DNA of 15,830 nucleotides from Chloroflexota bacterium (GTDB lineage: Bacteria; Chloroflexota; Limnocylindria; P2-11E): contig VBEU01000166.1 of assembly GCA_005883775.1 (NCBI GenBank), positions 1 to 15,830 of the forward strand, written 5' to 3'. The notes under the pieces are model-generated. The model made no database searches. It had not been told where the DNA came from and saw nothing but the letters and a program-made list of their open reading frames with translations. Positions 1 through 6,987 of this stretch are shown here, piece by piece (position 1 is the stretch's first letter; every line of letters starts with the position of its first letter). The translations under genes and the position numbers were made by a program.

Positions 1-98
1 ACCGCAGGTGGTTTTCGGAGGCCGGCCTTGCGATCGAGCGCGAGACCTTCGTCCCCGAGGGGGCCGGAGGGCACACGCTCCTCGTGGCCACGCGGTAG
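1..98 (+). CDS. C-terminal fragment, probable SAM-dependent methyltransferase
   Basis: An open frame enters from the left edge (first full codon at base 3) and stops at TAG 96-98. The visible 31 residues include WFSEAGLAIERE and end HTLLVATR. A 'W/L-x-x-AGL' helix followed by a final hydrophobic strand ending in V-A-T/R-R is typical of the C-terminus of class I methyltransferases, including those fused to ArsR-type regulators. The catalytic part lies outside the window, so the family is a guess from the tail alone. The 128-base gap to the next gene suggests it belongs to a separate transcription unit. Confidence 0.4.
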   Translation, partial: RRWFSEAGLAIERETFVPEGAGGHTLLVATR

Positions 99-190
99 GT
101 CACCCGCTGTCCCGGCGATCCGGCGCGCGCGACCTGCGGAAGACCGACCTCAAGCTTTCGCATCCTCGGCTACATATCGCTGAGTTTGGC

Positions 191-220
191 TTGACTTTCG
201 ATGAGGTGGGCGAGCATCTT
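191..220 (+). promoter_or_regulatory. Weak candidate promoter before the 12-gene run
   Basis: TTGACT at 191-196 resembles a -35 box. With an 18-base spacer, CATCTT at 215-220 occupies the -10 position but matches the consensus poorly. It ends 6 bases before the ATG at 227, which would make the transcript leaderless. The rest of the 99-226 gap shows no clear terminator or repeat. Confidence 0.2.
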
Positions 221-226
221 CGGTCT

Positions 227-610
227 ATGGCGAATCCGGTGATCGCGCGGTGCCCGATCTGCGCCGAGACACTGAGCGTCGCACGGCTCGAATGCGCGTC
301 GTGCGGGACCCGCATCGAAGGCTCCTTCGCGCTTGGTCGATTTCACCACCTCACCGCGGAGCAGCTCGAGTTCCTCGAGACGTTCATCAAGGCGCGCGGC
401 AACTTCAAGGACGTTGAGCGCGAGCTCGGTATCAGCTACCCGACAGTGCGGTCGCGTCTCGACGCCATGATCCGCGCGCTCGGTTTTCCATCGCAGGCTG
501 AGCCCGACCGCGAGGCGGAGCGCCGCAAGGAGATCCTTCGCGAGCTCGCGGACGGCCGCATCGCGCCTGATGACGCGGCGCAGCTCCTCGAGAAGGAGCC
601 GGTGACATGA
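227..610 (+). CDS. DUF2089 family protein: zinc ribbon plus helix-turn-helix
   Basis: A 127-residue protein. The frame is open from further upstream, but protein-like sequence starts at the ATG at 227 (MANPVIARCPIC). Residues C9, C12, C23 and C26 form a CxxC...CxxC zinc ribbon. Residues about 42-86 (LTAEQLEFLETF, then GNFKDVERELGISYPTVRSRL) form a helix-turn-helix like sigma region 4 and are the hallmark of DUF2089. Residues 101-124 (EILRELADGRIAPDDAAQLL) form a SHOCT-like helical hairpin also seen in the next two proteins. The stop overlaps the next start (ATGA at 607-610), implying translational coupling. By domain content it is probably a DNA-binding regulator of the operon it heads. That role is inferred. 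Confidence 0.85.
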   Translation: MANPVIARCPICAETLSVARLECASCGTRIEGSFALGRFHHLTAEQLEFLETFIKARGNFKDVERELGISYPTVRSRLDAMIRALGFPSQAEPDREAERRKEILRELADGRIAPDDAAQLLEKEPVT

Positions 611-1884
611 CCTTTGACCCGATGGACGATCAGCGGCGCCGCGACGCCGAGCAGCGTGTCCGCGACGCCGAGCAGCGCGAGCGTGATCGCGCCCAGCGCG
701 AGCGTGAACGGGAGAAGGAGCGGGCCGATCGCGAGCGCGAGCACGAACAACGTCGGGAGGAACGGCGTGCCCGCCACGAGGCCAGGCACGAATTCGGCTT
801 CAGGCACCGGGGCCTCGATATCAACGTCGATGTCGATCCCGATGAGATCGCGCGCTCGGTCAGCGCCGCGTTCATCGGAATGGATAGCGACAGCGACACG
901 GAAACGCACGACCAGACCATCGAGAAGACGTTCACCGTCGACGGGATGCCGCGCCTGCGCGTTCAGAACGTCTCCGGCGAAATAGCCATCCGTGTCGGTG
1001 AGTCCAATCAGGTGCGGGTCGTCGCACACAAGCGAGTGAAGGGCGGAAGTGCCGACCGCGCGAAGCGGCTGCTCGAGAACGTGGAGGTCCGCATCGAGCA
1101 ACAGGGCAACGACATCTTCGTCGAGCCGCATCTCTACGAGCAGGAGCGCAGCTGGCTCGACCTGTTCCGGGGCAAGCGCTTCCGCGTCGATTTCGAGATC
1201 ACGGTTCCGCGTGAGACCGCCGTCAATGCGCAGACGGTGAGCGGCGACTTCGACCTGAACGGCACGCGCGGTCCAGCTCGTGTGGAGAGCGTCTCCGGCG
1301 ACGTGAACATCGCCGACGTGCAGGGGCCAATGCGCCTCAAGAGCGTGAGCGGCGACGTCGACATTCGCGGGCGGGTCCGCGCCTGCGAGCTGCACACCGT
1401 GAGCGGTGACATCTCGGTCGATCTGGACCCAGAGGCCGGTGGCCGCGAGAGCCGGCTCAAGACGATCAGCGGGGACGTCGAGGTCGGCCTCCTGAGCTCG
1501 TCGTGCTACTGCGATTACCACACCGCGAGCGGTGACCTCGAATGCGACGAGCCTGCCCGCATCATTCGCGAGGGCCGCAAGGATCGGACGATCATCATCG
1601 GCGACGGGCGCAGTCACCTGTCGGTCAAGACGGTCAGCGGTGATCTGACGATCAAGGCGGCCTCGTCCTCAGTGCGCGAGGAACCGGCCGCGGCGGAAGA
1701 CTCGCCTGAGGCCGAAGCGGAGGCGGGATCCGAAAAGGAAAGCGGTCGCGATCCGGAGCGGACCGCGCCGATGGCCCCGCCGACGACGGCGAAGGTCCAC
1801 GATCTCCTCGAGCGCCTCGCAAGGGGCGAGGTGAGCGTCGATGAAGTGGCGGCGAAGCTCGACGAGTCGCGAAGGGGCCAGTAG
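607..1884 (+). CDS. DUF4097 beta-helix protein with charged N-terminal helix and SHOCT-like tail
   Basis: A 425-residue protein. Residues about 9-62 are an almost uninterrupted Arg/Glu/Asp/Gln helix (RDAEQR, RDRAQREREREKERADRERE), likely a coiled coil or single alpha-helix. Between residues about 122 and 350 lie eight repeats of the form xxVSGDvxi (VSGE, VSGD, ISGD, ASGD), the signature of the DUF4097 right-handed beta-helix found in YvlB and LiaX of Firmicutes. Residues 397-420 (VHDLLERLARGEVSVDEVAAKL) repeat the SHOCT-like motif of its neighbours, here at the C-terminus. There is no signal peptide or membrane segment, so it is probably cytoplasmic. LiaX relatives act in sensing cell-envelope damage; a similar scaffold or sensor role here is inferred. 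Starts in ATGA with the upstream gene and ends in TAGTG with the next. Confidence 0.85.
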   Translation: MTFDPMDDQRRRDAEQRVRDAEQRERDRAQREREREKERADREREHEQRREERRARHEARHEFGFRHRGLDINVDVDPDEIARSVSAAFIGMDSDSDTETHDQTIEKTFTVDGMPRLRVQNVSGEIAIRVGESNQVRVVAHKRVKGGSADRAKRLLENVEVRIEQQGNDIFVEPHLYEQERSWLDLFRGKRFRVDFEITVPRETAVNAQTVSGDFDLNGTRGPARVESVSGDVNIADVQGPMRLKSVSGDVDIRGRVRACELHTVSGDISVDLDPEAGGRESRLKTISGDVEVGLLSSSCYCDYHTASGDLECDEPARIIREGRKDRTIIIGDGRSHLSVKTVSGDLTIKAASSSVREEPAAAEDSPEAEAEAGSEKESGRDPERTAPMAPPTTAKVHDLLERLARGEVSVDEVAAKLDESRRGQ

Positions 1885-2312
1885 TGCCGAGCGACGAGGG
1901 GAAGCAGGTCCTTCAGCTTCTCGCTGAGGGGAAGATCGACGTCGAGCAGGCGTATCGGCTTTTGCGCGCGCTCGGCGATGTCGAGGAAGGCGCGCCACGG
2001 CCGCCCCGCGCTCCGTTCGCGCCCACACCGCCCACAGCCCCGACTCCGCCCAACCCGCCCGGCTCTCCGGGAACGCGTGGACGCATCCTGCGGATCCGGG
2101 TCACGGAGGACGGCGCGCAGAAAGTGAATGTTGCGATCCCGCTCGCGATCGCGAGGATCGGGAAGCTGAACCTCGCGTCCAGCGGTCTCGTGCGCGGGCA
2201 TCTCGGGAAATTCGGCATCGATCTGGACGAGCTGCTCCGCAGCGTCGACTTCCCCGGCAAGATCGTTGACATTGCCGACGATGAGGACCGGGTAGAGATT
2301 TTCGTCGAATGA
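1884..2312 (+). CDS. Small SHOCT-like-domain protein with Pro-rich linker
   Basis: A 142-residue protein starting at GTG, whose G is the last base of the upstream TAG. Residues 7-31 (QVLQLLAEGKIDVEQAYRLL) are a SHOCT-like helical hairpin of the type at the N-terminus of YvlB/LiaX proteins. Residues about 38-66 are a Pro/Ala/Thr-rich linker. The remaining residues (RILRIRVTEDG, VNVAIPLAIA, then FPGKIVDIADDEDRVEIFVE) form a compact beta-rich domain often seen after such linkers in bacterial DUF4097 operons. No membrane segment is visible. Its stop overlaps the ABC ATPase start (ATGA at 2309-2312). Probably a cytoplasmic partner of the DUF4097 protein; molecular function unknown. Confidence 0.8.
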   Translation: MPSDEGKQVLQLLAEGKIDVEQAYRLLRALGDVEEGAPRPPRAPFAPTPPTAPTPPNPPGSPGTRGRILRIRVTEDGAQKVNVAIPLAIARIGKLNLASSGLVRGHLGKFGIDLDELLRSVDFPGKIVDIADDEDRVEIFVE

Positions 2313-3325
2313 TGGCTGCCGCGCCGGCGGTGGAGACGAAGGACCTGGTCAAAGTCTTCGAGCGCGGCAGGCGGACCATCTGGCAGCGACTTCGACGAGA
2401 ACGCGACAAACGAGACCGCTTCCGTGCCGTGGACGGGATCGACCTCGTCGTCGAGCCCGGCGAGATCTTCGGTCTCCTCGGACCGAACGGTGCCGGCAAG
2501 ACCACCACTATGAAAATGCTCGCCACGCTGCTCATACCCACGAGCGGCACGATCCGCGTTCTCGGGATCGATCCGCTCGCGCGTCCGCGCGATGTCCGCG
2601 CACGACTCGGCGCGATGCTCTCCGGCGAGCGGAGCCTGTACTGGAAGCTCACCGCTCGCGAGAACCTGGAGTACTTCGCGGCGCTCTATCACGTGCCGCC
2701 GCACGAAATCAAGGCTCGTATCGCGAATGTTCTGGCCGCCGCCAAGCTGACCGACCGCGCCGATGACTACGTCGAGCGCTACTCGACCGGCATGCGGCAG
2801 CGTCTCGCGCTGGCTCGAGCGCTTCTGCCGGATCCGCCCCTCGTCGTGCTCGACGAGCCCACGGTCGGACTCGATCCCCAGGCGTCACGCGATCTGCGCG
2901 ATCGCGTCCGCGAGCTCAAGGCGCAGGGCCGCACGGTACTTCTCACCACTCATTACATGGAGGAGGCCGACCAGCTGTGCGATCGCGTCGCGATCATCGA
3001 CCACGGCAGGATCGTCGCGCTGGACACACCAGCCGCTCTGAAACGGACGATCCGCGCCGAGGAGGTCGTGCATCTCGAGATCGGACTCGACGGCGACGAC
3101 AGTGCGGTCCTCGATCGACTGGGTCAAAGCGCGATCGTCGCGCGCAGCGAGCGATCGAACGGGACTCTGACCGTGACCGCGCACTGTGCCTCCGCCCGCA
3201 ACTTCGTTCCCGCGGCATTCGATGCGGCGCGCTCTACGGGCTCGACGATCCGCCACGTCGAGGTCGTCCCGGTGACCCTCGAAGACGTTTTCCTCGCGCT
3301 CACCGGCCGCGCCCTTCGGGAATGA
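2309..3325 (+). CDS. ABC transporter ATP-binding protein (DrrA/ABC-2 exporter type)
   Basis: A 338-residue nucleotide-binding subunit. Walker A GPNGAGKT is at residues 58-65, the signature STGMRQR at 159-165, Walker B LVVLDEP at 178-184 and the switch histidine at H215 (TTHYMEEAD). The STGMR signature and the C-terminal extension ending EDVFLALTGRALRE (DUF4162-like) place it in the DrrA group, which powers export of drugs, lipids or polysaccharides with ABC-2 permeases. An insertion of about 20 basic residues (RTIWQRLRRERDKRDRF) before the first beta-strand is also common in such ATPases. It is coupled to both flanking genes by ATGA overlaps, and two permease genes follow. The substrate cannot be told from sequence. 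Confidence 0.95.
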   Translation: MMAAAPAVETKDLVKVFERGRRTIWQRLRRERDKRDRFRAVDGIDLVVEPGEIFGLLGPNGAGKTTTMKMLATLLIPTSGTIRVLGIDPLARPRDVRARLGAMLSGERSLYWKLTARENLEYFAALYHVPPHEIKARIANVLAAAKLTDRADDYVERYSTGMRQRLALARALLPDPPLVVLDEPTVGLDPQASRDLRDRVRELKAQGRTVLLTTHYMEEADQLCDRVAIIDHGRIVALDTPAALKRTIRAEEVVHLEIGLDGDDSAVLDRLGQSAIVARSERSNGTLTVTAHCASARNFVPAAFDAARSTGSTIRHVEVVPVTLEDVFLALTGRALRE

Positions 3326-4161
3326 GCCTCCTCGCGGCCGACCTCCGGGCGTTCTTCGCGGCGGCCCTGAAGGAGCTGCGACAGCAGCGGCGCTACCCCA
3401 CGCTCTTTCTCGGCCAGCTGTTCTGGCCCGCGATCCTTCCGGCTTCGTGGGTCCTGATGGGTCGGGCCTATTCCGGAAATGACCCGCAGGCGCTCGCCGC
3501 GTTCGCCGAGCGCGCGGGCAGCTCGAATGTCGCGGTCTTCGTCTTCGTCGGCTACGCCATGTACAACTGGCTTTCGGCGCTGCTCTGGGGCGCGGGGACC
3601 GCTCTTCGGCAGGAGCAGCTTCGCGGAACGCTGGAGGCCGTTTTCGTCACGCCTGCATCCCGCCTCGTGCCTCTCTTCGGCCCAGGTGTGGGGACGCTCC
3701 TTCCGATGGCCCTTACGTTTGCCAGCAATCTTCTCGCGCTGCGAATTTTCTTCGGGATCTTTCCACCGGTCGCCGCGGTGATCCAGGCGGCCGTCATCGT
3801 CGTGCTCGGGATCCCCGCGCTGTACGCGATCGGCGCGCTCTTCGCCGCGAGCGTTCTCCGTTTCGGCGAGGTCGCTCCGGTCGTGCAGCTGATTCGCGGG
3901 GTGTTCGTGCTGGCCTGCGGCATCACATTCCCGGTGGCGATGCTTCCGCTCTGGGCGCAGTTCTCGGCGAAGCTCATGCCGCCGACGTACATCGTCGACG
4001 ACATCCGCAGAGTCCTTCTCCGGGGCGACACGATCGCCGACGTCGCCGGCGACATCGTCATCGTGCTGTGCCTGGCCGCGGTGACGGCGATCCTCGCGGT
4101 CGCCGTTTTTCGATATCTGGAGCTCAGCGCCCGCCGGACGGGGATGCTGGGACGGTTCTGA
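3322..4161 (+). CDS. ABC-2 type permease, first subunit
   Basis: A 279-residue integral membrane protein. The frame is open from 2977, but that part lies inside the ATPase gene. The ATG at 3322, overlapping the ATPase stop as ATGA, gives a typical ABC-2 start (MSLLAADLRAFFAAALKELRQQRRYPTLFL). About six hydrophobic segments follow. The loop ALRQEQLRGTLEAVFVTP is the 'E-x-x-x-G-T-L-E' coupling-helix motif of ABC-2 permeases that contacts the ATPase. It is probably one half of a heterodimeric export channel with the next gene. The final TGA shares its last base with the next ATG. Confidence 0.9.
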   Translation: MSLLAADLRAFFAAALKELRQQRRYPTLFLGQLFWPAILPASWVLMGRAYSGNDPQALAAFAERAGSSNVAVFVFVGYAMYNWLSALLWGAGTALRQEQLRGTLEAVFVTPASRLVPLFGPGVGTLLPMALTFASNLLALRIFFGIFPPVAAVIQAAVIVVLGIPALYAIGALFAASVLRFGEVAPVVQLIRGVFVLACGITFPVAMLPLWAQFSAKLMPPTYIVDDIRRVLLRGDTIADVAGDIVIVLCLAAVTAILAVAVFRYLELSARRTGMLGRF

Positions 4162-4982
4162 TGGGCGAGATCCGGGCAGCTTTCGCGATCGCTCGCAAGG
4201 AAATCCGCGGCTTCTCCCGCTACCGGATCGCGGTCGCGTCCACGGTCTTCACTCCGCTTTACCAGTTCATCATCCCGGCATTTCTGTTCGGCGCCGCCTT
4301 CGCGGTGAACGGCAGGGCGGTCGGGCTCGCAACGACCCTCGGCACGGATGACTTACCCGGTTTCATCTTCTTTGGCGGGCTCATCGGTGGTCTGATCGGG
4401 ATGGCCTTCTGGGGTGTCGCGTTCTCGATCCGCATGGAGATGGACACGGGCACCCTCGAGCCGACGTGGCTCACACCGACGCACCACGAGACACTCGTGA
4501 TCGGCCGCGCGCTCGGTAGCCTCTTCTGGTTCGCGATCTCGCAGGTCGCGCTCTTCGCCTTCGGTGTCTGGATCCTCGGGCTGCGGCTCCGGCTGGAGAT
4601 GCTCCTCGCGCTGCCCGCCGTTGTGTGCGCGATCCTGGCGATGGTCGGTATTGCATATCTGCTCGCCGGGATCGTCCTGCTCATCCGCGAGGCGAACTTC
4701 TTCGTGGACACCGCGAACTTTCTATTCGGGATGCTCTCGGGCACGGCGTTTCCGGTGACGCTTCTGCCCGGGGTGCTGCAGCCGATCGCGTTCGCGCTGC
4801 CGACAACCTACGCGATCGATATCCTGCGCGTGCAGGCGCTCGGCGCCCGACCGCTGTTCGATCCGGCGCTCGAGTATCTCGTGCTGATCGGGCTCACTCT
4901 CGTGTCGTACCCGCTCGGCCGCTGGGTCTTCGCTCGTGCCGAGCAGGCCATGCGCCGCCGCGGGATGCTCGCCCAGTATTGA
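4161..4982 (+). CDS. ABC-2 type permease, second subunit
   Basis: A 273-residue membrane protein starting at ATG 4161 (MGEIRAAFAIARKEIRGFSRY), which shares one base with the preceding TGA. A longer open frame exists, but it begins inside the upstream permease. The N-terminal amphipathic helix, about six hydrophobic segments and the RMEMDTGTLEPTWLTP loop (the same G-T-L-E motif as its partner) identify it as an ABC-2 permease. TAFPVTLLPGVLQPIAFALPTTYAIDILR matches the conserved 'fP...LP...P.ty.id..R' C-terminal region. Two diverged permeases beside one ATPase suggest an A2BC exporter. Substrate unknown. Confidence 0.9.
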   Translation: MGEIRAAFAIARKEIRGFSRYRIAVASTVFTPLYQFIIPAFLFGAAFAVNGRAVGLATTLGTDDLPGFIFFGGLIGGLIGMAFWGVAFSIRMEMDTGTLEPTWLTPTHHETLVIGRALGSLFWFAISQVALFAFGVWILGLRLRLEMLLALPAVVCAILAMVGIAYLLAGIVLLIREANFFVDTANFLFGMLSGTAFPVTLLPGVLQPIAFALPTTYAIDILRVQALGARPLFDPALEYLVLIGLTLVSYPLGRWVFARAEQAMRRRGMLAQY

Positions 4983-4997
4983 TTTAGAGTTTCGGCC

Positions 4998-5369
4998 GTG
5001 CGGATCATCTGGCGCGCACTGATCAACGCGATCGCGATCGCGATTGCGGCCTTTTTCGTACCGGGCATCACCTGGGGGAATGCGTCGTATGGCTTCGGCG
5101 ACGCCGACAAATACATCTCGCTGCTCCTGACGGGTCTGGTCCTCGGGATCGTCAACGCGTTCATCAGACCGATCATCGAGCTCATCTCGGCCCCGATCAC
5201 CTGCCTCACGCTCGGCATCTTCCACTTCGTTATCGGCGCGATCATGCTCTATCTCGTATCACTCATACCGGCGCTCGGGTTCGCGGTGAACGGACCTGTG
5301 GCGGCGTTCCTCGGTGCGATCGTCATCGCGATCGTAGGCGTCGTCCTGTCGTGGATCCTGCCCGACTGA
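4998..5369 (+). CDS. YvlD-like four-helix membrane protein (phage holin 4 superfamily)
   Basis: A 123-residue protein from GTG 4998, 15 bases after the permease stop. Four hydrophobic helices are visible, with the conserved loop GLVLGIVNAFIRPIIELISAPITCLTLGIFHFVI. The N-A-x-x-R-P and P-I-T-x-L-T-L-G-I elements are diagnostic of PF04020. Despite the 'holin' name, members such as YvlD are ordinary chromosomal proteins of the cytoplasmic membrane. In Bacillus, yvlD sits with yvlB (DUF4097), the same pairing found here, which supports reading 227-5369 as one envelope-stress module. The last 19 bases overlap the rapZ start. Function at the molecular level is not established. Confidence 0.88.
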   Translation: MRIIWRALINAIAIAIAAFFVPGITWGNASYGFGDADKYISLLLTGLVLGIVNAFIRPIIELISAPITCLTLGIFHFVIGAIMLYLVSLIPALGFAVNGPVAAFLGAIVIAIVGVVLSWILPD

Positions 5370-6244
5370 CCTCTGCGGGTCAGCCAGACTTCGTCGTCGT
5401 CACAGGACTCTCCGGCTCGGGGAAATCGCAGGCGGTGAAGGTCCTCGAGGACCTCGGCTACTACACCCTCGACAACCTTCCGCCGGCATTGATGGCGTCG
5501 GCGATCGACGTGTCCCGAAAAGGCGGCAAGCAAAAGGTCGCGTTCGTGATCGATGCGCGCAGCGGCCTGCTCTTCGCGGACGCGAAGAAAGAGCTCGACG
5601 CGCTCGATCGCGCGGGCCCGCGCGCGCATCTCCTGTTCTTCGACGCCTCCGACGACGTGCTGCTCCACCGCTACAGCGAGACCCGCCACCGCCATCCGGT
5701 CGACGCTCCAGGCGGCGTCCAGCCGTCGATCGACGAGGAGCGCCGCATGCTCGTGGAGCTACGCGCCCGCGCCGACAAGGTGATCGACACGACGCACCTT
5801 TCGGTAAAGGACCTCCGCGACACCCTGCATTCACTCTACGGATCGGGCAAGAGCGGGATGCTCGTGCACGTCGAGAGCTTCGGCTACAAGTACGGGCTGC
5901 CGCCCGCCGCGGACCTCGTCTTCGATGTGCGGTTCATGGAGAACCCCTTTTACATACCCGAGCTGCGCGACCTCACCGGGCGTGACGAGCCGGTGCGCGC
6001 GTACGTCCTCGAGCACCGCGCGACGAAGGAATTCCTCGCGCATGTGGTGCCATTTTTGAAATTCGCGCTCCCGCGTTACGAGAGCGAGAAGAAGGCACGG
6101 CTCGGGCTCGCATTCGGCTGCACCGGCGGACGGCATCGCTCCGTCGTGATCGCCGATGAGATCGCGCGCGCCACGCGCGAGTTCTGGCCCGGCGGGATCG
6201 AAGTCGAGCACCGCGACGTCGATCGGCCGGAGGTCCGGACCTGA
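5351..6244 (+). CDS. rapZ: RapZ/YvcJ nucleotide-binding protein
   Basis: A 297-residue protein. GTG 5351 is the only usual start codon before the P-loop and overlaps the upstream gene by 19 bases. The P-loop GLSGSGKS is at residues 19-26, followed by the family motif GYYTLDNLPPAL. The C-terminal RapZ domain shows VESFGYKYGLPPAADLVFDVRF, NPFYIPELR and GCTGGRHRSVV, all strongly conserved. In E. coli RapZ is an RNA-binding adaptor that steers decay of GlmZ and so controls GlmS and cell-wall precursor synthesis; Bacillus YvcJ binds and hydrolyses nucleotides. Which role applies here cannot be told. Its usual partners yvcK and whiA are absent, and tpiA follows directly with a one-base TGATG overlap. 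Confidence 0.96.
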   Translation: MDPARLTSAGQPDFVVVTGLSGSGKSQAVKVLEDLGYYTLDNLPPALMASAIDVSRKGGKQKVAFVIDARSGLLFADAKKELDALDRAGPRAHLLFFDASDDVLLHRYSETRHRHPVDAPGGVQPSIDEERRMLVELRARADKVIDTTHLSVKDLRDTLHSLYGSGKSGMLVHVESFGYKYGLPPAADLVFDVRFMENPFYIPELRDLTGRDEPVRAYVLEHRATKEFLAHVVPFLKFALPRYESEKKARLGLAFGCTGGRHRSVVIADEIARATREFWPGGIEVEHRDVDRPEVRT

Positions 6245-6987
6245 TGCGCGAGCGGATCGTCATCGGGAACTGGAAGATGAACCCGCCGACCATCGCCGAC
6301 GCAGTCGAGCTCGCGCGCAACGTCGCAAACCGGATGCCCGGCGGCGTCTCCGTGGGCGTGGCGCCGGCCGCCATCGCATTACCGGCGGTCGCGGATGCAC
6401 TCCGCGACGCGAACGTCGATGTTTACGCGCAGGACGTGCATTGGGAGGAGCGCGGGGCCTTCACCGGGCAGATCTCCGTCTCGATGCTTCGCGGGCTCGC
6501 GGTGGGAACCATCGTCGGGCACTCGGAGGTCCGGCGCGACCTCGGTGACACCGACGAGCGTGTCGCGAAGAAGCTCGCCCGTGCCGTCACGGCGGGCCTG
6601 CGTCCGGTCCTGTGCGTCGGTGAGAGCGCGGCCGAACACGCGGCCGGCAACGCCAGCATCGTCGTCGCGCGTCAGATCATGGCCGCCGTGAAGGAGGCGC
6701 CTCGGCGCGGGCTGGAACGGTTGGTGGTCGCGTACGAGCCGATCTGGGCGATCGGCACCGGCAACCCGGCGACGGGCATCTGGGCGACGACCCTGACGCG
6801 CGCGATCCGCGCGGCGCTGAAGCAGTCCGGCCTCGACCCCGAAGCGACCCCTGTCCTGTACGGCGGCAGCGTGAGCGCGCGCTCCGTCGGCGAGTTCGCG
6901 AGTGCTGAGGGAATCGACGGCGCGCTCGTCGGCGGAGCGTCGCTCGACACAGAAGAGTTCGCGGCCGTGGTCCGCGCGTTCGCTTGA
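6244..6987 (+). CDS. tpiA: Triosephosphate isomerase
   Basis: A 247-residue, full-length TIM-barrel enzyme interconverting dihydroxyacetone phosphate and glyceraldehyde 3-phosphate in glycolysis and gluconeogenesis. Catalytic residues are visible: K11 in GNWKMN, H93 in GHSEVR and E165 in YEPIWAIGTG. The phosphate-binding YGGSVSA and DGALVGGASL loops follow near the C-terminus. The ATG shares its A with the rapZ stop, and the TGA overlaps the TTG start of gpmI. The usual upstream gap and pgk genes are missing from this locus. Confidence 0.98.
   Translation: MRERIVIGNWKMNPPTIADAVELARNVANRMPGGVSVGVAPAAIALPAVADALRDANVDVYAQDVHWEERGAFTGQISVSMLRGLAVGTIVGHSEVRRDLGDTDERVAKKLARAVTAGLRPVLCVGESAAEHAAGNASIVVARQIMAAVKEAPRRGLERLVVAYEPIWAIGTGNPATGIWATTLTRAIRAALKQSGLDPEATPVLYGGSVSARSVGEFASAEGIDGALVGGASLDTEEFAAVVRAFA

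Noticed and set aside
436..1617. 393-residue minus-strand open frame opposite the DUF4097 gene
   Set aside because: Its sequence is an Asp/Ala/Val-rich mirror of the VSGD repeats. The plus-strand gene has recognisable domains and coupled starts, so this is a high-GC shadow frame.
2977..3321. 115-residue upstream extension of the first ABC-2 permease
   Set aside because: It lies inside the ATPase gene in another frame and is Arg-rich. The ATG at 3322 overlaps the ATPase stop and begins a typical permease.
5021..5050. Repeated GCGATCGC-like motif
   Set aside because: It encodes an Ala/Ile-rich membrane helix, and similar words are scattered through the high-GC sequence, so no special site is supported.
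4998..5369. Holin gene as sign of a prophage
   Set aside because: PF04020 proteins are chromosomal YvlD-type membrane proteins, and no phage genes are nearby.
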